Assembly (NCBI GenBank): GCA_934177725.1
Contig: CAKPPO010000008.1
Location: 7,950 to 71,949, forward strand
Reading direction: 5' to 3'
Source of the DNA: an uncultured Clostridia bacterium
GTDB lineage: Bacteria > Bacillota > Clostridia > TANB77 > CAG-508
DNA length: 64,000 nucleotides
Within the stretch, counting starts at the first letter, position 1. The number at the start of each line of letters is the position of its first letter. This document shows, piece by piece, positions 8,581-17,857 of this stretch. The translations under genes were made by a program, and so were the position numbers. The notes beneath the pieces are model-generated. The model saw nothing but the letters and a program-made list of their open reading frames with translations, made no database searches and was not told where the DNA came from.

Positions 8581-8689
8581 AAGCCTCACCTCCTTTAATT
8601 GGAGGCAACCACATCTTTGCTTAATCTCATTTTCTATGTTATTTAGTCTATACTATTTTTTATATATTGTCTAGCGAACATTCAAAATT

Positions 8690-9157
8690 TTATAAAAAAT
8701 TTGTTTGTATTTTTTCAATTATTTTTATTAAACACTTTTCTATTTCTTCCGCGCAATTTTGATATACATTCATGTCATATCCCCATGGATCTTTTATATC
8801 CATATCTTGTCCATTTTTATCTAACTCTGCATATTCCTTCATTGTAAATACTTTTTCTTTTAGTTCTGGGTACATATATAATACGCTTTGTTTATGAGAT
8901 TCTGTAGCACATAAAATTATATCCATTTCTTTAATTTTAGATCTTCTTATATTTGTTGCTCTATGTCCTTCTATATTTACATCATAATATTTTGCCGCTT
9001 CCATAGCATTATAAGTTGCATAGTCACCATCTTCAGCATATATTCCACATGAACATATGTCCAAATCCAAATTATTATCTTTTGCTAGTTTTTTCATCAT
9101 TCCTTCTGCCATTGCACTTCTACATATATTACCTGTACATATAAACATTATTTTCAT
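8690..9157 (-). CDS. Low-molecular-weight protein-tyrosine/arginine phosphatase family protein
   Basis: This 155-residue protein has the P-loop 'CTGNICRS' (C-X5-R-S) at residues 7-14 and the general-acid 'DPWG' near residue 123, the full active site of the LMW phosphatase family (YwlE, Wzb and similar). It may dephosphorylate protein tyrosine or arginine residues; the sequence does not decide which. It stands alone, and the neighbours give no pathway. Confidence 0.88.
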   Translation of the reverse strand: MKIMFICTGNICRSAMAEGMMKKLAKDNNLDLDICSCGIYAEDGDYATYNAMEAAKYYDVNIEGHRATNIRRSKIKEMDIILCATESHKQSVLYMYPELKEKVFTMKEYAELDKNGQDMDIKDPWGYDMNVYQNCAEEIEKCLIKIIEKIQTNFL

Positions 9158-9278
9158 ATCTTGTCCCTCTTCTTAACCATTTTTATATTATTATAATTGT
9201 TATACTAACTTTTGTCTATAATATATATAAGATTATTAAATTTCATACCTTACAATGCCTTTTTATAAATTGTATGCT

Positions 9279-9304
9279 CCAAAAGGGACAGATTAACCAA
9301 AAGG
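9279..9304. repeat. AAAAGGGACAG repeat (family A)
   Basis: CCAAAAGGGACAGATTAACC followed by AAAAGG. Closely related units occur at 30872-30913, 30936-30977 and 53109-53150 (inverted). Confidence 0.7.
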
Positions 9305-9373
9305 ATTTTTTAGTCGTTCGAGCTGAAAGCGAGTTACGAATAAAATATGCAGAGGCAACGTCCCTAAAGGTAA

Positions 9374-10117
9374 TTAGAGTGACATTGCGAGCATGCCTAG
9401 TAGGAAGCCGGCTATGTTTCCTATTGCTGTCATTCTTCCGTGATATAAGATATTTGATTCTGGTATTAGTTCGCCTGATACTATGTATAGCATTGCCCCT
9501 GCTGCAAAACTTAAACACATTGCTATTACTTCTTGTGATATTCCTCCAAGTATTGCTCCGAAAAATGCCCCTATTCCTGTTGTTATTCCTGATAATATTA
9601 CATAGAAAATTACTTTTCCTTTTTTCATGCCCCCATTTTTCATAGGTACTGCCATGCTTATTCCTTCTGGTACATCATGCAGACATATTGCAATTGCTAG
9701 TGAATAACCTAATGTTAGTGATGCTCCAAAGCCTGAACCTATTGCCAAACCTTCTGGAAAGTTATGAAGTGCTAGACCTATGCTTACTATTATTCCTGTT
9801 TTTAATAAATTGCTTGTTGTATTTGTATTCATTTTACTTGTATTAAACTTTTTTTGTACTAATACGTCACATATTATCATTATTATTATTCCTGCAATAA
9901 TTCCCATAAGTACACTGAAAATGTTTGCTATTTCCATTGCTTCTGGTATTAAATCAAAGCATATTATTGCTAGCATTAAGCCTGATGCAAATGCTAAAAT
10001 AAAACTTAAAAATTTATTTGACTTTCTTTTGAAGCATACTCCTATTATTCCTCCAATTGTTGTTCCAAATGTCCCAAAAAATAAGCCTATTAATGTTGTT
10101 TTTAATATCTCGCTCAA
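9374..10117 (-). CDS. zupT: ZIP family metal transporter
   Basis: This 247-residue membrane protein with eight hydrophobic segments probably imports zinc or other divalent metals. The two signature helices carry the metal site: 'HNFPEGLAIGSG' and 'HDVPEGISMAVP'. The short loop after the third helix is less His-rich than usual. The gene stands alone. No Zur box was found. Confidence 0.9.
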   Translation of the reverse strand: MSEILKTTLIGLFFGTFGTTIGGIIGVCFKRKSNKFLSFILAFASGLMLAIICFDLIPEAMEIANIFSVLMGIIAGIIIMIICDVLVQKKFNTSKMNTNTTSNLLKTGIIVSIGLALHNFPEGLAIGSGFGASLTLGYSLAIAICLHDVPEGISMAVPMKNGGMKKGKVIFYVILSGITTGIGAFFGAILGGISQEVIAMCLSFAAGAMLYIVSGELIPESNILYHGRMTAIGNIAGFLLGMLAMSL

Positions 10118-10266
10118 ATTAAAACACTCCTTAAAATTAAACTTTTTATTAGTTTATTTTTAAGAAGTGTGATTTATTCGTTTTATGTTTTTATTTTAAT
10201 CATATGTAAATATTGTAATATTACTTGCTTTCTTAAATTTATCATATATTTTAAGTTTTCTAATCT

Positions 10267-11277
10267 TTATCTTTCTTCATCTTCTTGAACCTTTATTTGT
10301 CCTTTTTTTATCATTTCCTCAAATCCTGGCGTACTTCTTACATATCCTCTTAAATTACAATACATGCTTGGTTGCGTATCATATGTAAGTTTTCTTCCAT
10401 AATGTTTTTCATACATACATTTACAAAATTCAAAATTTTCATTTCTCATTGCTATTGTATTTTCATTAAGTGATTTATTTTCTTGTGGAAATATTGGTTT
10501 ACCCATATAAATTGTATATAAAGCTGAATTTTCTTTTTCAGTATGACCTACAAACATTGGAATAACAGGAACATTAGATTCTGTTGCCCATCTATATGCA
10601 CCATATTTCATTGGCTTTGGTTTATGATAATTTTCCCACATTGCTTGTTCTGCACATACTAAAACAAGATTTCCATTGTCTAAAAGCTTTTTTAAACTAT
10701 CCAAAAACATTCTCATAGTATCTTTATTTTGGCTTAATGGTAATGTTCTTCCATATTTAAAGTAATCAGCAATAGGTCCTTCTGGGAAATTGGTATAATT
10801 TCCTTCTCTAACAACCTTAAATAATTTTTTATCTATACCAACATTATGAATAGCTGTTTCTACAGCAAATGTATCCAACGGATTAAAGTGATTCATAGTA
10901 ATTATCGCACCTTGACTTTGTTCCTTTAGTATATCAAGGTTGTCTGTACCTTCTATACCTTCTATCTTAAGTGTTCCATTTGATATGGTGTCTCTAATAA
11001 AATCTTCTGCCCATTTATTTACATTATAATATTTTTCTTGTTTTTCTGGTTTTTCTTTTAGGTAATCTAAGTCGGAATCATCTGGCATCAGAATTTTTGT
11101 TGGTGGATCTAAATTTACATCAACATCGAATACTCCAATTGTCTCAAGATATTGTATTCTTTTTTCAACTGGTAAATTATAAAAACCTAAATTCTTTAAA
11201 AATTCAATTCTTTGTAATACAGTCAAGTTATAAAAAGATTTTAATTTTTTTCTATTTATTTCCTTAAATGTTTTCAA
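10267..11277 (-). CDS. Lysophospholipid (1-acylglycerol-3-phosphate type) acyltransferase
   Basis: This 336-residue PlsC-fold acyltransferase carries the catalytic motif NHX4D as 'NHFNPLD' near residue 128, followed by the 'EGPIADYFKYGRTLPLS' and 'VIPMFVGHTE' blocks. It differs from classical PlsC by an N-terminal extension of about 100 residues containing a tandem 'L-x-x-R-I-x-(F/Y)-L' repeat. Start is TTG 11277, nine bases after AAAGGAGA. It probably acylates a lysophospholipid or a related glycerol lipid. Confidence 0.8.
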   Translation of the reverse strand: MKTFKEINRKKLKSFYNLTVLQRIEFLKNLGFYNLPVEKRIQYLETIGVFDVDVNLDPPTKILMPDDSDLDYLKEKPEKQEKYYNVNKWAEDFIRDTISNGTLKIEGIEGTDNLDILKEQSQGAIITMNHFNPLDTFAVETAIHNVGIDKKLFKVVREGNYTNFPEGPIADYFKYGRTLPLSQNKDTMRMFLDSLKKLLDNGNLVLVCAEQAMWENYHKPKPMKYGAYRWATESNVPVIPMFVGHTEKENSALYTIYMGKPIFPQENKSLNENTIAMRNENFEFCKCMYEKHYGRKLTYDTQPSMYCNLRGYVRSTPGFEEMIKKGQIKVQEDEER

Positions 11278-11535
11278 TTATAAGTTCTCCTTTCATTGAT
11301 TTACATTTGTTTTTTATTTTTTTTAACATAAATTATTATATCATAAAAATAGCTTTTTTTCAAGATTTTGCCCCTCTTTATGCATATATGATAAGAATTA
11401 TATTAAAAAAAGAGTTGTTTTGTATATAACCTAAATTTTTTAAGTTACTTACATAATTCAACTCTTTTTCTTTTTTAGTCTACTGACTTTAATGCTTCTA
11501 GCATATCTACATTTTTTAATTTGTTATTTACAACG

Positions 11536-11566
11536 AAAAAAATCCGCTATAGCGGATTTTTTTTAT
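11536..11566 (-). terminator. AATCCGCTATAGCGGATT terminator, copy 1
   Basis: A perfect palindrome (11541-11558) flanked by A and T runs, just past the stop of the surface-protein gene. Near-identical hairpins occur at 13469, 21053 and 22222. Confidence 0.85.
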
Positions 11567-11568
11567 TT

Positions 11569-12825
11569 CTATTTTATCATTTTTAATTTTTTATATTTTA
11601 TATATGCAATTATAGTAGTTCCTATTAGTACCACTATCATAATTGTTAATCCTATTCCTACTCCTGTTTGTGGTATTGTTCCTGTTGCTATCGTTTTATC
11701 TTCTTCTCCATTTGTTGATGTGTTGTTGTTTGTGCTACCATTTGCATTTCCTTGGTTATTATTATTGTTGTTATTTGAAGCTGCTACAACTGTTACTGTA
11801 CATGTTGCTTTTTTGTTTCCATCTTTGGATACAACTGTAATAATTGTAGATCCTATTTTTTTAGGTGTTACTGTTCCATTATTATCTACTGTTGCTACAC
11901 TTTCATCGCTAGAACTCCATGTAACTATTTTGTTTGTTGCTTTTTCTGGATTAAATGTTGGTGTTAATTTTAGTGTTTTTCCTAACTCAACTTTTTCTGT
12001 TCCTGGCAAAGATATACTTTCCAATGCTACGTCTGGTTGTAAGTTATCTACTAATATATAACCATATAAGTCTCTAGTATTCTCTCCTCCTTGAAAGTAT
12101 AACCACATATAATATAAGCCACTATCTGGAACATTCACTGTTTTTTCTGTATAACCAAAACCTATCTTATTAGAACTTCCATATCCATTCCAATATCCCC
12201 AACTTTTCCAATTTGCTGTTGGTACTTTTGTTTTAAGTAATGATGCTAATTCTAAATAATTACCATTTTTACTTTTTATTTCTTTATATTTATTTATCAA
12301 TGTTTCATCTGTTATTTTTTCATATTGATAAAATGGTTTACTATTTTTTGAATTCCAGTAATTTACATTTATGCATTCAGCCTCTTTTGTGCTAAATTGT
12401 TTTCCATTATTTATTACAGTATAATTGGTTACTTTTAGAAATGGTATAGATAAATCTACTTGAAAATGATCTAAAATAATACTATCTGTTGTTTTGTCTT
12501 TTATAGTTATATAACCTTTTTCAACAGCTGTTATTACATCTGTAAATTTTACATTATCTCCTGTAATTTCAATGTTTGCTGTTGATTCTGTATAGTCTGT
12601 TATTAAATACCACTCTCCATCTTTAACTTGTGTTGCTGCTGTTTTTGTAAGTCCAAATTGATACTCGTGTCCTTTATCTAATGTTAGACCTGAAAAATAG
12701 AATTTTTGAGTTCCAGTAGTGTTAGGATCTTTTTCTACACTTACTGCTGCATTTGCAATGTTAGGTATTAATACCATTGCTAGTGCTATAATAGATAATA
12801 TCAATATTCTTTTTACTTTTGTCAT
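11569..12825 (-). CDS. Secreted surface protein with Ig-like (BIG2) domain and IPQTG-type wall-sorting end
   Basis: About 418 residues: signal peptide (1-27, ending ANA), a novel extracellular region (about 30-255), a BIG2 domain (about 268-345, with 'VTWSSSDESVATVDNNG'), an Asn/Ser/Thr linker, then 'IPQTG', a hydrophobic helix and a basic tail. This is the layout of sortase substrates with I in place of L. ATG 12825 follows GGAGGTGA; longer starts have no site. The function of the N-terminal region is unknown; adhesion is an inference. Confidence 0.82.
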   Translation of the reverse strand: MTKVKRILILSIIALAMVLIPNIANAAVSVEKDPNTTGTQKFYFSGLTLDKGHEYQFGLTKTAATQVKDGEWYLITDYTESTANIEITGDNVKFTDVITAVEKGYITIKDKTTDSIILDHFQVDLSIPFLKVTNYTVINNGKQFSTKEAECINVNYWNSKNSKPFYQYEKITDETLINKYKEIKSKNGNYLELASLLKTKVPTANWKSWGYWNGYGSSNKIGFGYTEKTVNVPDSGLYYMWLYFQGGENTRDLYGYILVDNLQPDVALESISLPGTEKVELGKTLKLTPTFNPEKATNKIVTWSSSDESVATVDNNGTVTPKKIGSTIITVVSKDGNKKATCTVTVVAASNNNNNNNQGNANGSTNNNTSTNGEEDKTIATGTIPQTGVGIGLTIMIVVLIGTTIIAYIKYKKLKMIK

Positions 12826-12862
12826 TTTTTCACCTCCTTCATCTTCTGTATTATATTTTAAT

Positions 12863-13189
12863 TTATTGTTCATCAATTTTTTTACCAAATATAGACATTG
12901 CAAGTTTTCCTACTACTGGTAATTCTGGATCTTCTTCTTTGTTTGCTTTTACTATACCTATTATGACTAGTACAATATATAAGCCATATACTATTGTTGA
13001 GAAAAATGGAATATAGATAGGAATTATTCTGTATATTGCATAAATAATCATATAACCTATACCTATAATTATTGCTTGAGCTGCATGTATTTTTGTATTT
13101 CTTTGGTTATCTTTCATACCATATAATACTATAAGCCCACCTATCCAAGTAAATACATATGCTAAAATTGCTTTACCTTTTTCACTCAT
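12863..13189 (-). CDS. DUF4870/Tic20-like membrane protein
   Basis: This 108-residue protein has three hydrophobic segments and the family-like 'FTWIGGLIVLYGMKDNQRNTKIHAAQA' region, here noted by its ends only as a resemblance to DUF4870. It lies 37 bases upstream of the surface-protein gene in the same direction and may be co-transcribed. AAAGGAG and AGGTAAG precede the ATG. The function is unknown. Confidence 0.65.
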   Translation of the reverse strand: MSEKGKAILAYVFTWIGGLIVLYGMKDNQRNTKIHAAQAIIIGIGYMIIYAIYRIIPIYIPFFSTIVYGLYIVLVIIGIVKANKEEDPELPVVGKLAMSIFGKKIDEQ

Positions 13190-13199
13190 CTTACCTTTT

Positions 13200-13460
13200 C
13201 TCCTTTCTAAAAAAATTGTATAAATAAATTCTTTTTTGTAGAATTCTGCAATTAATATATCATTTAAAAATATAAATGTAAATAGTTTTTCATATATTTA
13301 TGTGTTTATATATTTATATATATTATGTCCTTTTATTTCTAAAATATATTGCAAAAGATTTATTATTAATTATCTAATAGAAGAAAATATTAATTGTATT
13401 AAATGTAAAGTATAATATCTGGTAAATAAAAAAATAGAGAGAATAAAAAATGAAAAAGCA
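13200..13460. other. AT-rich intergenic region
   Basis: Nearly pure A/T with short TATATA runs. I see no ORF with a ribosome site and no structured RNA. Confidence 0.5.
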
Positions 13461-13464
13461 AAGA

Positions 13465-13490
13465 AAAAATCCGCCATAGCGGATTTTTTC
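13465..13490 (-). terminator. AATCCGCCATAGCGGATT terminator, copy 2
   Basis: Same hairpin as at 11541 with one base changed, located past the rdgB stop. Confidence 0.82.
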
Positions 13491-13516
13491 TGTTTTTCAT
13501 TTTTTATAGCCTTTAT

Positions 13517-14104
13517 TTAGCGTTCTACTTCTTGTTCAAGCAGTTTATGTTTCATACATTCTAATGCTATTTTTCTTGCACTTATCTTATTTTTTTCTTC
13601 TTGTGTTAATTCTGCTAAAGTTTTTCCATTTTCTAATTCAAATATTTCATCAAAGCCAAATCCGTTTTCTCCTCTTGGTGTTTCTGTTACATATCCTTGT
13701 ATATTTCCTTCTTCGCAGATTGTTACTTTCCCATCTGATAAAGCAATGGCTGTAACAAATTTTATTTGTCTTTTTTCTTTTGGTATACCTTTCATTTTTT
13801 CTATTATTGCTAGATTTCTTTCTCTATCTGTTCCTTTATGCCATCTTTTTGTAAATACCCCTGGAAAACCATTTAAACATTCTATCTGTATTCCTGAATC
13901 ATCAGCAATACACATCTTTCCATTAAGCTCTTTTGCTATTTCTTTTGCTTTTTTTATCGCATTTTCTCTAAATGTTTCTTGGTCTTCTTCAATATCGACC
14001 TCTATTCCAAGTTCCTCCATTGAAACTATTTTATATCCTTTTAATATTTCTTGAGTTTCCTTTATTTTTCCCTTATTACCTGAAGCAATTACTATTTCTT
14101 TCAT
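13517..14104 (-). CDS. rdgB: XTP/dITP diphosphatase (RdgB/HAM1)
   Basis: This protein of about 195 residues hydrolyses non-canonical purine triphosphates (XTP, dITP, ITP) to monophosphates. Family motifs: 'IASGNKGKIKE' at the N-terminus, 'FRENAIKKAK', 'IADDSGIQIECLNGFPGVF', and 'GFGFDEIF'. ATG 14104 is supported by the alignment and an upstream AAAGGA. The longer frame start at 14149 would add residues absent from the family. The gene slightly overlaps the end region of the NrtR-like gene, so the two may be co-transcribed. Confidence 0.93.
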   Translation of the reverse strand: MKEIVIASGNKGKIKETQEILKGYKIVSMEELGIEVDIEEDQETFRENAIKKAKEIAKELNGKMCIADDSGIQIECLNGFPGVFTKRWHKGTDRERNLAIIEKMKGIPKEKRQIKFVTAIALSDGKVTICEEGNIQGYVTETPRGENGFGFDEIFELENGKTLAELTQEEKNKISARKIALECMKHKLLEQEVER

Positions 14105-14120
14105 TTTTATAATCCTTTCT

Positions 14121-14879
14121 TTATACCCAGTTACTTGTAAAATCTTCATTAAATTTATACCTATTTGATGGTCTATATGCAGATTCTTTTACAACTTTTT
14201 CTGTTTTCTTTACCATTGGTTCTATTTTTTTCCTAAAGTTTGCTGGTACTAATTTTTTATCTAATATTATTTCATAAACTTGTTGTAACTCAGAAATTGC
14301 AAACTCTTCATCTAAAAAACTAAATGCTATATTTGTATTTTCAATTCTGTTTCTTAATCTTTTTATTCCTGTATGTATTATAATTGCGTTTAATTCGCTA
14401 ATATCAGATTTTCCTACCAATTTATTAATATATTCTATACTTTCTCTTTGCCTTTTTGCAATTGTTTCTATTTCATATTGTATTTTTCTGTTTTCATTGT
14501 TTAATGTAATTTTTTGCACCCTTGTTTCCTTTTCGTTTTCAATATATATATCATAAAACTTCAAATTAACAGGCATATCTTTAATATTTTTCTTATTTAT
14601 TATTACTAAATATGTAATTATTATTTCTGACTCTTTTGTGTAATAATTCGGATCACCCCAAGTATATAATTGTTCTATATAAAATCTTGATGTTCCAAAT
14701 AGATTTTCAATTTGTTTTTCTGCTAATTTTTTTATATATTCTTTATTATTTATTTTAAATATAGGAAAATTATAATTTTCATCTAATACTATTTGTAATT
14801 TTTTATCTTTTAATCTTCTCACATCTTTTCGTTCTTCGTTATCTGTACTAAATATTATTAGGTTACCTTTAATATTCAT
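14121..14879 (-). CDS. NrtR-like protein: degenerate Nudix domain plus winged helix
   Basis: The 252 residues contain a C-terminal winged-helix-like region ('FAISELQQVYEIILDKKL', then 'NFRKKIEPMVKK' and 'RPSNRYKF') that resembles NrtR transcription factors, preceded by a Nudix-like domain. I cannot find the Nudix box G-X5-E-X7-REUXEE, so catalysis is unlikely. NrtR proteins sense ADP-ribose derivatives and control NAD genes; whether this one does is unknown. GGAGG precedes the ATG. Confidence 0.6.
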   Translation of the reverse strand: MNIKGNLIIFSTDNEERKDVRRLKDKKLQIVLDENYNFPIFKINNKEYIKKLAEKQIENLFGTSRFYIEQLYTWGDPNYYTKESEIIITYLVIINKKNIKDMPVNLKFYDIYIENEKETRVQKITLNNENRKIQYEIETIAKRQRESIEYINKLVGKSDISELNAIIIHTGIKRLRNRIENTNIAFSFLDEEFAISELQQVYEIILDKKLVPANFRKKIEPMVKKTEKVVKESAYRPSNRYKFNEDFTSNWV

Positions 14880-14948
14880 TTTTAGTCTTTTCCTCCTTTA
14901 AATTATCCACCAAGTTATAATCCAAATTTTAACAATTTCATCTTATTT

Positions 14949-15950
14949 CTATTTAGTATATTTTATACATTCTTGTTGTTTTCTGCAATCCTTGTATGAT
15001 ATAAATTCTCCATTATGCTCGATTTTTATTGATGGCTTTGGAGTTCTATCAATCTTTAAGTTTTCTATGTCTTTTGGATGGCAACCAACACTACTTCTAT
15101 CTTTTAAATAATCAATTTGTGACATTACACAATAATCACATCCAATATTACATGGCTTATTTTCTGACCAAGAAAACCACCCTGATGTAAATTCATAATT
15201 ATGATTATCAATTGTAGTAATCTTATTTAATCTCGAAATTAGTTTTTTAGTATATGGTATAGACTCGGTGATAACTCTAACTAAATTCAAATCGCCTGCA
15301 GATGCTTGAGAAAGTACAATCTTATTATCAAGTACTTCATATTCGTACCCAAGTTTATCTAAAATTTCTAGATTTCTTGGAGTATTTTTCTCAAAACCAT
15401 GTACTTTACAAATTGTATCAAATTTATCTGCTACAGCACAAGATGTTTTATTAAAAAATTTTACTCCATTTGCTTTGCAACACTCTATAAAATATTGTTT
15501 TGTTTCATCTTCTAGTTGTTTAATCAGTTTATTATTATGCAATCCACCCATTATAATTCTATTTCCATGGGTTGCTGCGACCTTAACAATATTTTCAATA
15601 TTTTCTTTGCTATCATTTCTTCCTTTTATTAATGGTCTAAGTAAAATGGTTACATCTCCAAAAATTGAATATAATCTATCTATTGCATTAACTCTTTCCT
15701 CAAATGTATACTTTCCTTCATTTAGTCCGGTTAGTGAATATGATAAAAATAAATTTTTCTTCTGCTTTTCTGTTAAATTTTCTAGTAACGAAAATGCATA
15801 TTCACTTGGAACAGCTTTTGTACAAACATGAAAAATATTTGAAAATCCTTCTAAAGATTTTATTTTTAATACAGTGTTTTCTATTTGATTGTCTATTAAT
15901 GGATCTCCATTATTATTGATGTTTACAGGTATTTTTTCAAACCACTTCAT
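14949..15950 (-). CDS. Radical SAM-like protein with the CX3CX2C motif near the C-terminus
   Basis: The 333 residues start at ATG 15950, nine bases after GGAG. The N-terminal 170 residues look like the later half of a radical-SAM barrel ('YSLTGLNEGKYTFEERVNAI', then 'VTILLRPLIKG'). A canonical cluster motif 'CNIGCDYC' occurs only at about residues 267-274, with further cysteines at the end ('GCHPKD', 'CRKQQEC'). The order is thus reversed relative to ordinary radical-SAM enzymes, suggesting a circular permutation or a fusion. Substrate unknown. Standing alone, it has no pathway neighbour. Confidence 0.55.
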   Translation of the reverse strand: MKWFEKIPVNINNNGDPLIDNQIENTVLKIKSLEGFSNIFHVCTKAVPSEYAFSLLENLTEKQKKNLFLSYSLTGLNEGKYTFEERVNAIDRLYSIFGDVTILLRPLIKGRNDSKENIENIVKVAATHGNRIIMGGLHNNKLIKQLEDETKQYFIECCKANGVKFFNKTSCAVADKFDTICKVHGFEKNTPRNLEILDKLGYEYEVLDNKIVLSQASAGDLNLVRVITESIPYTKKLISRLNKITTIDNHNYEFTSGWFSWSENKPCNIGCDYCVMSQIDYLKDRSSVGCHPKDIENLKIDRTPKPSIKIEHNGEFISYKDCRKQQECIKYTK

Positions 15951-16130
15951 ATATACCATCTCCTTTTACTTATTATATTTTTTATATTAAGTAGCTACAG
16001 TTGCATTATATTCATTTGTGTATCTTTTGTCAATACTTTTTATAAAAAATATAATAAGTGCTCTGAAATATCTTTATACTTTTTGTGTAATTTACTAAAT
16101 ACTAATTTCTAAAAAATTTTTTATTACATA

Positions 16131-16166
16131 CAAAAAAACAAGATATTTTTGTATCCTGTTTTTTTA
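16131..16166 (-). terminator. Terminator of prfA
   Basis: A stem pairing AAAACAGGATA with TATCTTGTTTT around a short loop, followed by Ts on the minus strand. Confidence 0.75.
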
Positions 16167-16172
16167 CATTTT

Positions 16173-17234
16173 CTATTCTTCTTCACCTTTTAATTTTTCT
16201 GCTCTATCTGCTGCAATTAAGTTATCTATCATTTCATCTAAGTTACCATTTAGGAAATCTTCAAATTGGTATACGTTCATTCCTATTCTGTGGTCTGTTA
16301 TACGGCCTTGTGGATAGTTATATGTACGTATTTTCTCACTTCTGTCTCCACTACCTACTTGGCTTTTTCTTTCATTTGCTATTTGACTATCTCTTTTTTG
16401 TTTTTCTATTTCATATAGTCTAGAACGAAGTAATCTCATTGCATATTCTCTATTTTGTACTTGTGAACGTTCTGTTTGGCATTCTGCAACTACTCCTGTT
16501 GGAACGTGAATTAATCTTACTGCTGATGATGTTTTGTTTACGTGTTGTCCTCCAGCACCAGATGCTCTATAAACTTCCATTTTTATATCTGCTGGGTTTA
16601 TATCTATTTCTACATCTGCTACTTCAGGAAGTACTGCTACTGTTGCAGTTGATGTATGAATTCTACCACTACTTTCTGTATCTGGTACACGTTGTACACG
16701 ATGTACTCCACTCTCGAATTTTAGTCTACTATATGCTCCTTTTCCTGTAATCATAAAAGATATTTCTTTATATCCTCCAAGACCTGTTTCGTTTTCATTT
16801 ACCACTTCTAGTTTCCAGTGTTTTTTCTCTGCATACATAGAATACATTCTAAATAGCGTTCCTGCAAATAGTGCTGCTTCTTCTCCTCCAGCACCTCCAC
16901 GTATTTCGCATATAACGTTTTTATCATCGTCTGGATCTTTTGGAATTAAAAGTATTTTTAATTCTTCTTCTATTTTTGGCATAGCTTCTTTATTTGCAAG
17001 CATTTCTTCTTCAGCCAAATCTTTCATTTCTGGGTCATTCATCATTTCTTTTGCTTCTTCGTATGCTTGTTTTGCTTTTTTATATTCTCTGTATTTTTGT
17101 ACTATTGGTTCTAATTCTGCGTGTTCTTTCATATATTCACGCCATTCGTTTGTTCTTGAAATTACTTCTGGATCACTTATTTTTTGTGTTAATTCTTCAT
17201 AACGTTTTTCTACAGTCTCTAATTTATCAAACAT
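16173..17234 (-). CDS. prfA: Peptide chain release factor 1
   Basis: RF1 recognises UAA and UAG and triggers peptide release. The 353 residues contain the catalytic 'GAGGQHVNKTSSAVR' (GGQ loop) and the usual coiled-coil N-terminal domain; the family length is about 355. GGAG precedes ATG 17234. No internal frameshift is present. Release factors matter here because stop codons follow closely behind the proposed CGG frameshift sites in the zero frame. Confidence 0.95.
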   Translation of the reverse strand: MFDKLETVEKRYEELTQKISDPEVISRTNEWREYMKEHAELEPIVQKYREYKKAKQAYEEAKEMMNDPEMKDLAEEEMLANKEAMPKIEEELKILLIPKDPDDDKNVICEIRGGAGGEEAALFAGTLFRMYSMYAEKKHWKLEVVNENETGLGGYKEISFMITGKGAYSRLKFESGVHRVQRVPDTESSGRIHTSTATVAVLPEVADVEIDINPADIKMEVYRASGAGGQHVNKTSSAVRLIHVPTGVVAECQTERSQVQNREYAMRLLRSRLYEIEKQKRDSQIANERKSQVGSGDRSEKIRTYNYPQGRITDHRIGMNVYQFEDFLNGNLDEMIDNLIAADRAEKLKGEEE

Positions 17235-17300
17235 AAATATTCTCCTTTTTAAATTATATATTCTTTGGTATTATACTACATTTTTATATTTTATTCAATA

Positions 17301-17338
17301 GAAAAACCGCTCTTTAATTTAAAAAGCGGTTTCTCTTA
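17301..17338 (-). terminator. Terminator of the 121-residue orphan gene
   Basis: AAAACCGCT / AGCGGTTT stem with an AT-rich loop, between the orphan gene and prfA. Confidence 0.75.
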
Positions 17339-17341
17339 TTA

Positions 17342-17707
17342 TTATTTTAATGCTTTTTTTATATCCGTCTGATATTGTTTAATAAGTGAATAAAACAATG
17401 GATGAGCTATTTCTTCAGCTTTTTCTACGTCCTCATCAAGTTTTTGGAAATACCTACCAATTAAAATGTAAAGATCACTCTCGTCTAATTTTTCAATTTC
17501 TGTATCTAATACCTTCTTTTCTTCAATTTCCAATGTTGTAATGTCAGCCAATAAGTCATCAATCCAAATCCAGAATATAGTATTTTCTCTACTCTCTCCT
17601 AGTAGTTTCCTCGCATGTTGTCTACCATCACTATACATACTCACTTTTGCAGCTAATTCTTCCCGTAGTGCAGATACCTTTTCAACCTGCTCCTCTGTAA
17701 ATTTCAT
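17342..17707 (-). CDS. Orphan helical protein that contains an in-frame CGG codon
   Basis: The 121 residues are predicted mostly helical, with no domain I recognise. Codon use is less AT-biased than in neighbours (AGG, CAG, GAG and GAC are frequent). Codon 15 is CGG (17665-17663) inside an ORF that continues in frame; a +1 shift there would stop within four codons (TAG). This is one of only two in-frame CGG codons in undisturbed genes of this window. The gene is isolated by terminators on both sides. Recent transfer is an inference. Confidence 0.7.
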   Translation of the reverse strand: MKFTEEQVEKVSALREELAAKVSMYSDGRQHARKLLGESRENTIFWIWIDDLLADITTLEIEEKKVLDTEIEKLDESDLYILIGRYFQKLDEDVEKAEEIAHPLFYSLIKQYQTDIKKALK

Positions 17708-17800
17708 ATTTTTTATCCTCCTTCTAATTTAGAATACAAGATTTTTATAGTTATTATATTTGATATTGTACTATCTCTTTTCATAATTGTCAACAAATAA

Positions 17801-17850
17801 AAAAACAGGTTATAATATGATAATATTTTTATTATAACCTGTTTTTTTTA
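17801..17850 (-). terminator. Terminator of the yhaO-yhaN operon
   Basis: A 14-bp stem (17803-17816 with 17831-17844) precedes a T run on the minus strand, directly after the yhaN stop. Confidence 0.85.
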
Positions 17851-17857
17851 GATTTTA

